DNA of 64,000 nucleotides from Bacteroidales bacterium (GCA_017446775.1 JAFSQE010000035.1:1-64000), one strand, 5' to 3'. Counted from the stretch's first letter, positions 1 to 8,647 are shown. Translations and numbers: made by a program. Notes: a model not told the origin generated them from the letters alone.

Positions 1-486
1 CTCCCGGAGGTCTGATGCCAGACTTCTATTGTTAACCGACGCAGCGAGCGAGTGCAGAGCAAGTTAACTTGCTTTGCCGAGCCGCAAGGAGGAAAAGCCC
101 GACAGGGCTTAACACCCGGGTCGCCCCTGCTGCCATGCGGGGACGCACCTTTACTTTTTTTTGTCCCCCGAAGGACTTTTCCACGAAAAAAGTTTGGGGC
201 CTCAAAAAATTCGGGGACAGCAGGGGGGCAAACGTGAAAAGGTCAAAAAGCTAAAGTATTTATTTACAATAAGTTATAGACTTTCCCTATTTCCTGCATC
301 GGGAGATGACTCAACGTGTTGATTATTAGCCATTTATAACAACTTAGCGTTATTTCTCCATAACAACACTCCGGGCGCGCATCGAGCGCGAATTGGAACG
401 TTGTGCACGTTGGTGCTGAAGGCGTCCCAGAACGAAATGGGACATCTCCCGCACTTTTCGCCGGGGGGGGATAATGTGAAATGCGC
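1..486. other. Gene-free region with nested inverted repeats
   Basis: I see no convincing gene here; the short open frames have no family-like sequence. The stretch contains a perfect 16-bp palindrome (58-73), an inverted repeat CCCCTGCTG (124-132) with CAGCAGGGG (218-226), and three mutually complementary blocks GGGGAC (139-144), GTCCCC (163-168) and GGGGAC (213-218). A GTCCCA/TGGGAC pair lies around 428-447, downstream of the ZIP gene on the minus strand. It may be a repeat element or hold a structured RNA; neither is proven. Confidence 0.5.
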
Positions 487-1251
487 TTATCCCAGTACCA
501 CGTCCAACACCATCATCAGCGCAAAGCCGATGGCGAATCCTATTGTTCCGATGTTGGAGTGCGTGCCTTGAGAGTAATCCGGGATCAGATCTTCCACTAC
601 TACATAGAGCATGGCGCCGGCGGCAAAAGTCAGCATATAGGGCATAATACCAAGGATGGATGTTGCCAGAAGCAGTACCAGCGCACCTCCGATAGGCTCC
701 ACGATTCCACTCAAAGCGCCGATGCCGAAAGCTTTCCAGCGGGAGTTACCCTCCGCCCTCAGAGGCATTGAGATAATCGCCCCCTCAGGCACATTCTGGA
801 GTGCGATACCCACCGACAAGGCCAGGGCACCGGCCATATTGAAATCTGCCGACAATGCGCCTGCTATAGCCACGCCTACGGCCATTCCTTCCGGGAAGTT
901 GTGGATGGTGACGGCCAGCGCAAGCTTTGCGGTGCGCGACAGGCGGCTCTGCGGCCCTTCTGCTTCTCCGCTGGCGTGAATATGTGGTGTTATAAAATCT
1001 ATGAGCAGCAAGAATGCAAAACCGGCAAGAAGGCCGATGACCGGGGCGATGACTGCAGATGCCCCCTCCCCCATTTCGATGGCCGGAATAATCAGCGACC
1101 AAACCGATGCCGCTACCATGACGCCGGAGGCGAAGCCCAGCAGAACCTTCTGCAACAAAGCGGGCATATCCCGCTTCATGAAAAATACAAAGGCCGATCC
1201 CAGGGCGGTACCCAGGAACGGAATCATCAATGCTGTGAATACCGGGCTCAT
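487..1251 (-). CDS. ZIP family metal transporter
   Basis: A 254-residue inner-membrane protein of the ZIP (ZupT/GufA-like) family, expected to import divalent metal such as zinc. The two signature metal-site helices are visible: HNFPEG at about residues 117-122 and QNVPEGA at about 152-158. A histidine-containing loop (HIHASGE, about 90) precedes them, as is usual for the variable cytoplasmic loop. About eight hydrophobic segments fit the family, and the length is normal. The start overlaps the stop of the upstream DUF4491 gene (TGA within ATGA), so the two are probably co-transcribed and translationally coupled. The metal cannot be told from sequence. Confidence 0.93.
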   Translation of the reverse strand: MSPVFTALMIPFLGTALGSAFVFFMKRDMPALLQKVLLGFASGVMVAASVWSLIIPAIEMGEGASAVIAPVIGLLAGFAFLLLIDFITPHIHASGEAEGPQSRLSRTAKLALAVTIHNFPEGMAVGVAIAGALSADFNMAGALALSVGIALQNVPEGAIISMPLRAEGNSRWKAFGIGALSGIVEPIGGALVLLLATSILGIMPYMLTFAAGAMLYVVVEDLIPDYSQGTHSNIGTIGFAIGFALMMVLDVVLG

Positions 1252-1568
1252 TTTTTCATCCCCCTTCTCAGGGATTCATAATACTCGTGCCGCTTTGGGT
1301 TCTCAGGGAACCAACCCTTGACAACGCGCTGTTCCTGCTGGTGCATTTCAAGGATGCCCCAGAAGCAGGAGAAGGCGAAGCCGCCGAGTATGGTCGATAA
1401 GGTCTGATTTGGAACGAACAAAGACGCGAACGCGACCAGAAGCCCAGCCACGAGCCATATCCACCAGCTCTTCTTGCCCAGATAATACTCCATCTTGATG
1501 ACGGCCGGATGGCAGATGCCGATACAGAAGAACACGGCCGCGCCTACTATGATACCGCTAAAATGCAT
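1248..1568 (-). CDS. DUF4491 family membrane protein
   Basis: A small membrane protein (106 residues from ATG at 1568) of the DUF4491 family, common in Bacteroidales and of unknown function. It has three hydrophobic segments and a charged C-terminus with the family-like stretch KGWFPENPKRHEYY. An upstream GTG at 1574 is in frame, but it falls in a -7 promoter box (1574-1581), and family members begin at the MxFxG sequence, so ATG 1568 is preferred. It overlaps the ZIP transporter gene by four bases, suggesting a two-gene operon. A link to metal transport is inferred from position only. Confidence 0.85.
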   Translation of the reverse strand: MHFSGIIVGAAVFFCIGICHPAVIKMEYYLGKKSWWIWLVAGLLVAFASLFVPNQTLSTILGGFAFSCFWGILEMHQQEQRVVKGWFPENPKRHEYYESLRRGMKK

Positions 1569-1573
1569 AATCA

Positions 1574-1581
1574 CAAAGATA
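1574..1581 (-). promoter_or_regulatory. -7 box upstream of DUF4491-ZIP operon
   Basis: On the minus strand this reads TATCTTTG, an exact match to the Bacteroidetes -7 consensus TAnnTTTG. A TTGG about 19 bases upstream could be the -33 element. Transcription would start within a few bases of the ATG at 1568, giving a very short or absent leader. Confidence 0.55.
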
Positions 1582-1718
1582 CTTATAATTCAACGTTTCA
1601 CCAAGGATGCGTTAGTTGATGATAGTAATCATCAGGTTAAGTGAATACCGATTTGTCATTATTGTGTCGAATATAACCGAAAAATGAGTATCTTAGCCGG
1701 AAGAAAGATTAAACAGCC

Positions 1719-2453
1719 ATGAAAAAGCTATTGATATCCGTATTTATACTCCTGGCGACAATCAGTTTGGGTGCACAGACCACCGGCAAAACCCAGAAAT
1801 CAGAAAAGGCTACCCAAAGCACTACCGTGCAGCAGAAATCCGGCAAGGGCACTACCGTGCAGCAGAATTCCTCCCAACAGAAATCTTCGCAGCAGAAATC
1901 CAGCCAAAGCACTGCATCCACCGCCACTAAGAAGCAAGACAGCTCCAAAAAGCAAAATGAGAAGAAAGATGAAGACTTCTACAGCAAACTGCGCTTCGGG
2001 GCGACCGGAGGCATGGGCTTGTACCTGAGTAGGCAGCCGATGTTCCAGATGAGAGGCGGAGTAGATGCCCGGATGCCTTTCCTTCTGCCTCACGCCTATC
2101 TGATGGCTGGCGGCCGCCTGAGCCTGCGCGGTTGCTACCCGGTGCCGTTCGCTAAACTGAGGACCCTTTATCTTGAGGTTCCCGCCCGCATAGGATATAC
2201 CCTTGCTCTCGACAAAGACCTTGCCTTTTTCGCAGAGGCCGGCCCGTATATGGACGTGAGACTCATCCGCTTCAAGAAGCACGATGGCGGATGTGCCCGC
2301 TTCCTCGACCTCGGGCTCGGGGGCGACGCCGGCATTGAACTTGGCCACAAAATGCGTTTTTCGCTGGGGCTCGACTTCGGAGTCATCCCTCCCTGCAAGA
2401 GTGAGCACGCAATCAACAACGGCCTCTGGCTTTCGGCCACTTATCTGTTATAG
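1719..2453 (+). CDS. Secreted protein, Q/K/S-rich linker plus beta-barrel-like domain
   Basis: A 244-residue exported protein not matched to a named family. Residues 1-19 form a signal peptide ending in LGAQ. Residues 20-85 are low complexity, rich in Gln, Lys, Ser and Thr with repeated TTVQQ and SSQQK units. The rest (about 86-244) has alternating polar/hydrophobic strands and Gly/aromatic turns, and ends in WLSATYLL, typical of a small outer-membrane beta-barrel (OmpA/porin-like fold). The charged linker would sit in the periplasm or at the surface. A 19-bp exact DNA repeat (1819-1837 and 1849-1867) underlies the linker. It is convergent with the SusD gene, 23 bases away. Confidence 0.7.
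   Translation: MKKLLISVFILLATISLGAQTTGKTQKSEKATQSTTVQQKSGKGTTVQQNSSQQKSSQQKSSQSTASTATKKQDSSKKQNEKKDEDFYSKLRFGATGGMGLYLSRQPMFQMRGGVDARMPFLLPHAYLMAGGRLSLRGCYPVPFAKLRTLYLEVPARIGYTLALDKDLAFFAEAGPYMDVRLIRFKKHDGGCARFLDLGLGGDAGIELGHKMRFSLGLDFGVIPPCKSEHAINNGLWLSATYLL
1819..1867 (+). repeat. 19-bp tandem repeat, 30-bp period
   Basis: Bases 1819-1837 recur exactly at 1849-1867, encoding the repeated TTVQQ segments. This short in-frame tandem repeat could vary in copy number without breaking the frame. Confidence 0.75.
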
Positions 2454-2476
2454 CAGCCGGCATCATTCAGCTGGAA

Positions 2477-3991
2477 CTAATATCCGGGATTTTGCTCCAG
2501 TGAGGGGGCCAGTTCACGGATATCGGACGGTATGGGAAAGATATCCGTATAGCGTGACGTCGCTTCGTCGGGGAGTTGGGGACGCAGTGTGGTTGCCGCC
2601 CCAAACTTGCCGAATCGGACAAGATCCTGCCTTCTTAACCCTTCCCAGGCAAATTCCCTGAGTCTCTCTTCCAGAAGGATGTCAAGGGTGAGTGTCTCCA
2701 GCTCCGATGCTCCGGAGCGTAAGCGGACCTCGTTCACCAGAAGCAGCGCATCATCGTCTTTGCTGGTACGAAGCAGGGCTTCTGCCTTCATCAGCAGAGC
2801 ATCGGCATAGCGGAATATAACCCAGTCATTGTCCATCAGTTTTCCGTCCTTGAAGGCGTTGTAGTCAGTCTGGTATTTGCGCATACGGGCGCCCGCGGTT
2901 TTTTCATCCGGGCTTCCGGTAAGGTCGAGGGCAATGGAACGTGGCTTGTATTCAACGGCAATCATCTTCCCGTCGGCGTCCGTGGGCACTCCGCCCCAAT
3001 AATTCATGTCGAATCGTGGATCTTCGTTTTCGGTACCGAAAGCGTTGGCCTCGAGCACTTCCGGCGTTGCCGACGAGCCGTTTTCTGCCGTGAAGCCTAT
3101 GGCCGAAGCGTGGTCGTAGTGAATTGAGCGGAAAATATACTGGTTTTGGGCCGAATATAGGTGTTTGTCCAGTGGTATTACGAATATGTTTTCGTCCGAC
3201 GACTCGTTGTGTACCAGGAAGTTGTCGGAGTACGAAGCGGAAAGGTCATAGCCGAATCCCTCAAGTGACTGGGCCATCTGGATCACTTTGTCGTAGTGCT
3301 CTTCTGAGGCGTAAACAGGTGCATTCAGATACAGTTTCTCAAGAAGGAACAATGCTACCGGAAGGGTGAACCGGCCATAATATTCACCCTGATGCTGGCT
3401 CATCACGGCAGGAAGCATTTCAGACACCTCCTCCAGTTCGTCTACTATGAAGAGGAAAACCTCGGCTCGGGGGCTCTGCTTTACTGCAGAAATTGAAATT
3501 CCGGGCTCCTTTAACACCGGAACGTTGCCGAACAGGTCCATGATATAGTAATAGAAATAGGCCCTGAGTGCGCGTGCTTCTGCCTGCCATTCTGGATAGT
3601 CCTTCAGCTCCCGGATGGCCTCGTTGGAAAGGACGACCATCTTGTATAGATAGTTCCAGGCGTTCTTGATGGGTGCTTCGGAAGTCTCCCAGTTATGCAG
3701 GAACAGCCTCTGCCACACTCCGCCGTCGTACCAGTCGCCGCCACGTGTGGGGATAATTGCTTCGTCGGTTGTGAAGGTGTTCAAGTCGTATATGCCGCGG
3801 TAGGTGCCGGCTATGCCTTCTCCTTCTGTGGATGAACCTATTTGCCTGTAGAGATTACCCAAAGTGTTCTGATACAGGGCTTTTTCTGAAGTAATGGCTT
3901 CTTCGCGAGCAAGGCTGCTTTTGGGATGCTCTTCCAGAAGCGAACATGCGGTAAGAGCTGTAAGGGCCAGTATGATAATAGCTTTTTTCAT
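2477..3991 (-). CDS. SusD/RagB family surface glycan-binding lipoprotein
   Basis: A 504-residue SusD-like lipoprotein that would cap the partner TonB-dependent channel and bind its substrate at the cell surface. The signal peptide carries a lipobox (LTAC, Cys16). The N-terminal half has the TPR-type helices of the family (ALYQNTLGNLYRQIG, ARALRAYFYYYIMDLFGNVP). The C-terminal half has the usual LMKAEALLR and LLEERLREFAWEGLRRQDL motifs and a terminal LEQNPGY. The ATG follows directly after the SusC stop (TAGATG), so translation is coupled. No glycan enzyme accompanies the pair, so the substrate is unknown. Confidence 0.96.
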   Translation of the reverse strand: MKKAIIILALTALTACSLLEEHPKSSLAREEAITSEKALYQNTLGNLYRQIGSSTEGEGIAGTYRGIYDLNTFTTDEAIIPTRGGDWYDGGVWQRLFLHNWETSEAPIKNAWNYLYKMVVLSNEAIRELKDYPEWQAEARALRAYFYYYIMDLFGNVPVLKEPGISISAVKQSPRAEVFLFIVDELEEVSEMLPAVMSQHQGEYYGRFTLPVALFLLEKLYLNAPVYASEEHYDKVIQMAQSLEGFGYDLSASYSDNFLVHNESSDENIFVIPLDKHLYSAQNQYIFRSIHYDHASAIGFTAENGSSATPEVLEANAFGTENEDPRFDMNYWGGVPTDADGKMIAVEYKPRSIALDLTGSPDEKTAGARMRKYQTDYNAFKDGKLMDNDWVIFRYADALLMKAEALLRTSKDDDALLLVNEVRLRSGASELETLTLDILLEERLREFAWEGLRRQDLVRFGKFGAATTLRPQLPDEATSRYTDIFPIPSDIRELAPSLEQNPGY

Positions 3992-6601
3992 CTAGAACTG
4001 AATGCTTGCAGACATGGAAAAGGAACGGTAAACTGGGTAGGAAATCTTGTCATCAAGGCCGAAGGTGGAACCCGTCACGGAGCTGTTTATCATGGGGGTG
4101 AGTCCGCTGTAGCCTGTAATGGTTGCAAGATTGTTGACAGAAAGGGAAAGCCTCAGAGAGCGGACAATCCGCTTTACAGGGATATTCCACCCCGTGGTTA
4201 TGTAGTCGATGTTAACGTAGTCTCCCCTTTCCAGCCAGTAATCTGTAACTGTTTGGTCTACTATATTTTGAGCGGGGGCATCGGCCGCTACATTGTAATA
4301 TGGGAGCGAGCCGGTGTTCATGTAAGTGAGGGCGGTGCCGTTGTAAATCTTGTGGCCGAAAGCCCCGTTCACCTGCATGGAAACGTCAAACGCTTTGTAA
4401 CGGAAGCTGATGTTGGAGCCAAGAAGGGCTTTTGGCGCCGCCTGGCCGCAAATATGGTTAATCCCGTCGGTCTCATAATATCTGGTACCGTCATCGGCCA
4501 CTTTCAATCCTGTGCAATGAGGCATATAAAAGACACCAAGCGGCTGCCCGACAATTTGATATACAACATCGTTGTGGCCTCCGTGGAAGCCGGCGCCCGT
4601 CATGGCGTTCATAGCCTGGATTTCCGGGGCCTCCAGATACTGGCCCTGCCACCATCCAGAGAGGGAGATCAGCCTGTTCTGTTGGAATGCAAGGTTCATG
4701 GAAAGGTTCAGCTGGGAATCAGAAGTCCTCATGATATTGGCGCCTAGTCCCACTTCTACGCCGGAGTTTGACATCTTGCCAAGGTTGGCCATCAGTTTGT
4801 TATAAGCAAACGGCGGCACGCTCACCTCGTACATGTAAAGCATGTCCCGAGTGATGGAATTGTAGTATTCGGCCGTGAACACCAGCCTGCCTTCTACAAA
4901 GGCCGATTCAAGCCCCAGGTTTACCTGCTCCCTCACTTCCCAGCGAAGATCCGGATTTGCGTTGTGCATCTCGCCGAAGGTTACGGCAACGTCACCGCCA
5001 TAAGGGGCAATCCCCGTCGGCGATACAGTCTGGAGGGAATAATAGGGCGTAAGCGCCCCCTGGTTGCCGGAAAGACCGTATCCGACATTCAGCTTAAGCC
5101 GTTGCAGCCACTCCACGCTCTCCATGAAAGGCTCGTTGGATGCAATCCACGAGGCTGATACAGATGGGAACAGCCCCCAGATATGGTTGGCTCCGAAAAG
5201 CGAAGCCGCATCTGACCTTAGGGTGCCGGAAATGGAGTAACGGTTGGCGTAAGAGTAGACTGCCTGCCCCATCACGGACAGCATGTTCTGCATCTCCCAG
5301 ACAGAGCCCGTACCCTCCCACGGCCTTATCGCTCCTGCCTGTATGGCATTGATGCCATAAGCGTTGGTGGAGAAGCCAGTGGTAGTGGCATAGAAACCGC
5401 TGGAACTGCTGCCTTGAATCTCGCCCATGAGGTTTGTGGACAACTGGTGCGGCCCACTTTCAAAGACATAAGCAAGGTCAAGATAGCCCCGGTATTCGCT
5501 TTGTGAAGTTGTGCTACGGTAGGCTTCGCCGCCGGACCAGATGATGGTTGGGAAGAAGTGACTGTCGTTGATGACATTGTAGCTGTAAGAGGCGAATCCG
5601 CTGAGGGTGAGGTTTTTCAACAGCTCGGCCCTTGTCAGGACATGGGCGTTGAAGTGGGCCGTCGCGCCGCCGAAAGTCTTTTCCAGCAGGGAAACAGGAT
5701 GGTTTATCTGGCTGGCGGTAGGGATTTGTACATAGCTGCCGTCTGGTTCGGCCCCTGCGCGTATCGTGGGGTTGAACGTTGCGGCAGAGTAAAAGAGTTT
5801 CTGCATGTCGTGGATGGCATCTTCGTTTTGCAGCGAACCGAAAAGACCAAGGTCTACCTGGAGGAAGCCAAAAGCCTTCTGCCCAACATCCAGTTTCACC
5901 GAATAATTCTGGATATTCTGATTTCTTACCACGGACCGGTGGTCAAGGACGACAACGGAAGCCCTGTAATTGCTGTTATCTGAACCACCGCCAAAAGCGA
6001 TGTGATGGTTCTGTACAAAACCTGTCCGGAGAATGGACGACACCATGTCCGAGTCGAAACCGTCGTCCCTGAATGTATATCCATGATTTATGTTCCAACG
6101 CCTGAAGCCATCGGCAGAAAGCATTTTCAGATTCCTGTACACAGTTTCAGCACCCGCGGTTCCGTCGTAGCTTATGCTGAAATCTCCACCCTGCCCCCTT
6201 GTGGTGAGGACCTGAATTACGCCGGATGCACCCCTGGAACCGTATGGGGCGGTCTCCGATGCATCCTTGAGGACGGTGAAACTCTCTATGTCGCCGGGAT
6301 ACAGGGAACTAAGGGTGGCCAGGTCCGACATCACTCCGTCTATCACCACCAGAGGATCGTTGCCGCCGGTAAGCGATGTGGTTCCCCTGACCCGGACGGC
6401 GCTTAGCATGGCCGACTGGTTGGCTCCCGACACCGTTACGCCCGCCGCCTGGCCCTGCAAGGCGCCCAAGCCGCTTGTAACAAGGCCCTTGTTCATCTGT
6501 TCCTTATCTACGGTATGGAAAGTGCTTAAGGTATCGTTCTGTGCCGCTGCTGCCCAGCTGGACAATAATAAAGCAGCCGCGAGACATATTTTAAGACGCA
6601 T
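3992..6601 (-). CDS. SusC/RagA family TonB-dependent receptor
   Basis: An 869-residue outer-membrane TonB-dependent transporter of the SusC type. A signal peptide (cleaved near residue 20) is followed almost at once by the plug domain, with the family motifs VRVRGTTSLTGGNDPLVVID (about 69-88) and the ASETAPYGSRGASGVI-like segment. The rest is the 22-strand barrel ending in SMSASIQF. Most SusC proteins are about 1000 residues and carry an N-terminal carboxypeptidase-regulatory-like domain; that domain is missing here. The gene is directly followed by SusD. Its promoter probably lies at 6623-6630, separate from the transporter gene upstream. Confidence 0.96.
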   Translation of the reverse strand: MRLKICLAAALLLSSWAAAAQNDTLSTFHTVDKEQMNKGLVTSGLGALQGQAAGVTVSGANQSAMLSAVRVRGTTSLTGGNDPLVVIDGVMSDLATLSSLYPGDIESFTVLKDASETAPYGSRGASGVIQVLTTRGQGGDFSISYDGTAGAETVYRNLKMLSADGFRRWNINHGYTFRDDGFDSDMVSSILRTGFVQNHHIAFGGGSDNSNYRASVVVLDHRSVVRNQNIQNYSVKLDVGQKAFGFLQVDLGLFGSLQNEDAIHDMQKLFYSAATFNPTIRAGAEPDGSYVQIPTASQINHPVSLLEKTFGGATAHFNAHVLTRAELLKNLTLSGFASYSYNVINDSHFFPTIIWSGGEAYRSTTSQSEYRGYLDLAYVFESGPHQLSTNLMGEIQGSSSSGFYATTTGFSTNAYGINAIQAGAIRPWEGTGSVWEMQNMLSVMGQAVYSYANRYSISGTLRSDAASLFGANHIWGLFPSVSASWIASNEPFMESVEWLQRLKLNVGYGLSGNQGALTPYYSLQTVSPTGIAPYGGDVAVTFGEMHNANPDLRWEVREQVNLGLESAFVEGRLVFTAEYYNSITRDMLYMYEVSVPPFAYNKLMANLGKMSNSGVEVGLGANIMRTSDSQLNLSMNLAFQQNRLISLSGWWQGQYLEAPEIQAMNAMTGAGFHGGHNDVVYQIVGQPLGVFYMPHCTGLKVADDGTRYYETDGINHICGQAAPKALLGSNISFRYKAFDVSMQVNGAFGHKIYNGTALTYMNTGSLPYYNVAADAPAQNIVDQTVTDYWLERGDYVNIDYITTGWNIPVKRIVRSLRLSLSVNNLATITGYSGLTPMINSSVTGSTFGLDDKISYPVYRSFSMSASIQF

Positions 6602-6622
6602 AGTTATCAGTGTTAATAACTA

Positions 6623-6630
6623 CAAATATA
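6623..6630 (-). promoter_or_regulatory. -7 box of the SusCD operon
   Basis: On the minus strand this reads TATATTTG, an exact TAnnTTTG match 22 bases before the SusC start. A 7-bp inverted repeat (TAGTTAT 6601-6607, ATAACTA 6616-6622) lies between it and the ATG and could form a hairpin at the start codon. Confidence 0.6.
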
Positions 6631-6650
6631 CAGTTCAAACGAAAAAGTCC

Positions 6651-8612
6651 CTACTCCTGGAAAGAATATCCGAATCCGGCGCGGGAGGTCAGGCTTTCAG
6701 CATAAGGGCCGATCTTCTTGCGGATGCGGGTGATGTTCACATCCACAGTGCGGGGTGTGACAATTACATCGTTGGGCCATACTTCAGATAGCAGCTGCTC
6801 CCGCGAGAACATCTTCCCCCGGTTTTCCAGGAAGAGTTTCAGCAGTTCGTATTCGGTTTTTGTGAAGGGTATCACATCTCCGTCTATGGTCACCTTCTTG
6901 GCGTCGGTGTCTATCTGTATTCCGCGGAAGCGGATACCGTTGCGCACGGCGCCCAGGCGGGCTTCCACCACATTGATGATATAATCGCCCGTTTTTTCGC
7001 ACTCGACGATAAGGTCGGCAAACACGGTTCCAATGTCGTAACCGTACATATGGGCGTCCAGATTGTCGATATTCTGCTGTTTGAGGGCATTGCGGCAGGC
7101 ATTGATACTGTGCTCTATCTCTTCTGATACGGCAAGGCTGAAGTTCTCCCTGCGTCCGGCAAGCAGGGCATTCATCCGCGTCAGGGCGTCATCTACCAAA
7201 GAGAACATCTTCTGCATGCCATCTTCCTGCAGCTCTGTAAAGATGATTTTATTGCTCCGCTTGCGCTTTATGATGCGGGCCAGGTTGAAACAGCTGTCGC
7301 CAACCGACTCCAGCTCCCCTATCTGACGGAGCATCGCCCGTATCTTCTCCTTGGTGTCATCGGAGAGGTGTGCCGATCCCAGATCGCTCAGATAGCGCCC
7401 GATTTCGTTCTCCATACGGTCGCTCCCCTCCTCGCCCTTCTGGATGCGTTCGAACAGTCTGGTGAAGGCCTGTTCGTCCGTCGTGGCATACAGTTCACGG
7501 ACCAGGGCAAACATATGCTGAGTATTCTCGCCAAACACCGTAATCTCTTTCTGCGCCTGCAGCACGGATATTTCTGGCGTCTTCATGATACCGCCACGTA
7601 TGTACTGCATGCGGAAGGCATCCTCTTCTTCGCTCTTAAGCGGCTGTATAATCTTGCAGACAAGCTTCTCCAGTTGCGGAATGAACCAGATGAGGATAGC
7701 TGTGTTTATCACATTGAAACAGGTGTGGAAGGTCGCCAGTGCAAAGGAGAGATGTGTGGAATTCTGCTCCGGGGCAGTCGGATCAAGGCCCACAATCCCG
7801 CACACCATCCGCACAAACGGGAAGAACAGGAGAAGCACCCAGATGACGCCGAATACGTTGAAAAGCAGGTGGGCGAAGGCGGTCCGGCGGGCCTGCGTGT
7901 TTGCGCTCATGGCTGCCAGGTTGGCGGTGACCGTGGTGCCGATGTTTTCTCCCATGACCAGGGCGATTCCCTGATAGATGGAGATTGCCCCCGTGGCGCA
8001 GAGGACCATAGTAATTGCTATCAGCGCGGCGGAACTCTGGACGATGGCGGTAAGAACGGTACCGATAAGCAGGAACAGCAGTATCGTGCCGTAATTTGTC
8101 TGGAAGCTGGAGAAGAATTCCACGACGGCGGGCTTGCTGGCCAGGTCCATCTCCACCCCCGTTGCCTTAAGCATCCCCAACGCAAACAGCAGGAAACTGA
8201 GTCCGAAGAGGAAGTCGCCAAAGTACCGGTGCCGCCCCACCTGGATAAAGATGATGCCGAGAATGAACGCCGGCCACACAACATTGACAATGTTGAAAGA
8301 AAACCCCGCCGACATGATCCAGGCGCTCATCGTGGTGCCGATGTTGGCGCCCATGATTACAGATATGGCCTGCGACAGCGTCAGGAGTGCGGCGTTTACA
8401 AAGGATACCGTCATCACTGTGGTTGCGGCAGAAGACTGGACGGCGACAGTAACCAGGGCTCCGGTGGCGACGCCGGAGAAGCGGTTGGTTGTCATGGCGC
8501 CCAACAAGTGACGGAGCTGCGGACCTGCCATCTTCTGCAGGGCCTCGCTCATCGTCTTCATGCCGAATATCAAAAGGGCGATTGAGCCAAGGAGTTTTAA
8601 TGCAATAAGCAT
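6651..8612 (-). CDS. Na/Pi transporter fused to PhoU-like and OmpR-type winged-helix domains
   Basis: A 653-residue protein with three parts in one frame. Residues 1 to about 330 are a Na+/phosphate cotransporter of the NptA/SLC34 type, with both inverted-repeat signatures (VQSSAATTV with GANIGTT; VQSSAALIA with GENIGTT). About 345-550 is a helical PhoU-like domain, common at the C-terminus of bacterial relatives. About 565-653 is an OmpR/PhoB-type winged-helix DNA-binding domain: FTKTEYELLKLF, REQLLSEVW, RTVDVNITRIRKKIG and a final GFGYSF wing. Relatives I know end after the PhoU domain, near 550-570 residues. The winged helix would be cytoplasmic, suggesting a membrane-bound phosphate-sensing regulator; that role is inference. 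It lies just downstream of the LytTR/LytS pair, with its own upstream region. Confidence 0.9.
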   Translation of the reverse strand: MLIALKLLGSIALLIFGMKTMSEALQKMAGPQLRHLLGAMTTNRFSGVATGALVTVAVQSSAATTVMTVSFVNAALLTLSQAISVIMGANIGTTMSAWIMSAGFSFNIVNVVWPAFILGIIFIQVGRHRYFGDFLFGLSFLLFALGMLKATGVEMDLASKPAVVEFFSSFQTNYGTILLFLLIGTVLTAIVQSSAALIAITMVLCATGAISIYQGIALVMGENIGTTVTANLAAMSANTQARRTAFAHLLFNVFGVIWVLLLFFPFVRMVCGIVGLDPTAPEQNSTHLSFALATFHTCFNVINTAILIWFIPQLEKLVCKIIQPLKSEEEDAFRMQYIRGGIMKTPEISVLQAQKEITVFGENTQHMFALVRELYATTDEQAFTRLFERIQKGEEGSDRMENEIGRYLSDLGSAHLSDDTKEKIRAMLRQIGELESVGDSCFNLARIIKRKRSNKIIFTELQEDGMQKMFSLVDDALTRMNALLAGRRENFSLAVSEEIEHSINACRNALKQQNIDNLDAHMYGYDIGTVFADLIVECEKTGDYIINVVEARLGAVRNGIRFRGIQIDTDAKKVTIDGDVIPFTKTEYELLKLFLENRGKMFSREQLLSEVWPNDVIVTPRTVDVNITRIRKKIGPYAESLTSRAGFGYSFQE

Positions 8613-8623
8613 AATAAAAGTGA

Positions 8624-8647
8624 TTATTGTTCGAATTTAAACAATAA
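8624..8647. promoter_or_regulatory. Inverted repeat upstream of the Na/Pi-winged-helix gene
   Basis: An 8-bp perfect inverted repeat (TTATTGTT 8624-8631, AACAATAA 8640-8647) with an 8-bp spacer sits 12 bases before the start of the transporter-regulator gene. The minus strand also holds TAAATTCG, a one-mismatch -7 box, inside it. It could be an operator, perhaps autoregulatory, or a leader hairpin. Confidence 0.4.

Noticed and set aside
52-254. Two short overlapping open frames near the window start
   Set aside because: Their sequences follow the inverted repeats, have no family likeness and no promoter or ribosome site.
1819-1867. Short tandem repeat considered as a CRISPR array
   Set aside because: It has only two units inside a coding sequence, with no unique spacers and no cas genes nearby.
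7368-8585. A 405-residue open frame on the plus strand opposite the Na/Pi transporter gene
   Set aside because: It is a high-GC antisense shadow with His/Arg/Gly-rich sequence and no family features; the minus-strand gene has clear conserved motifs.
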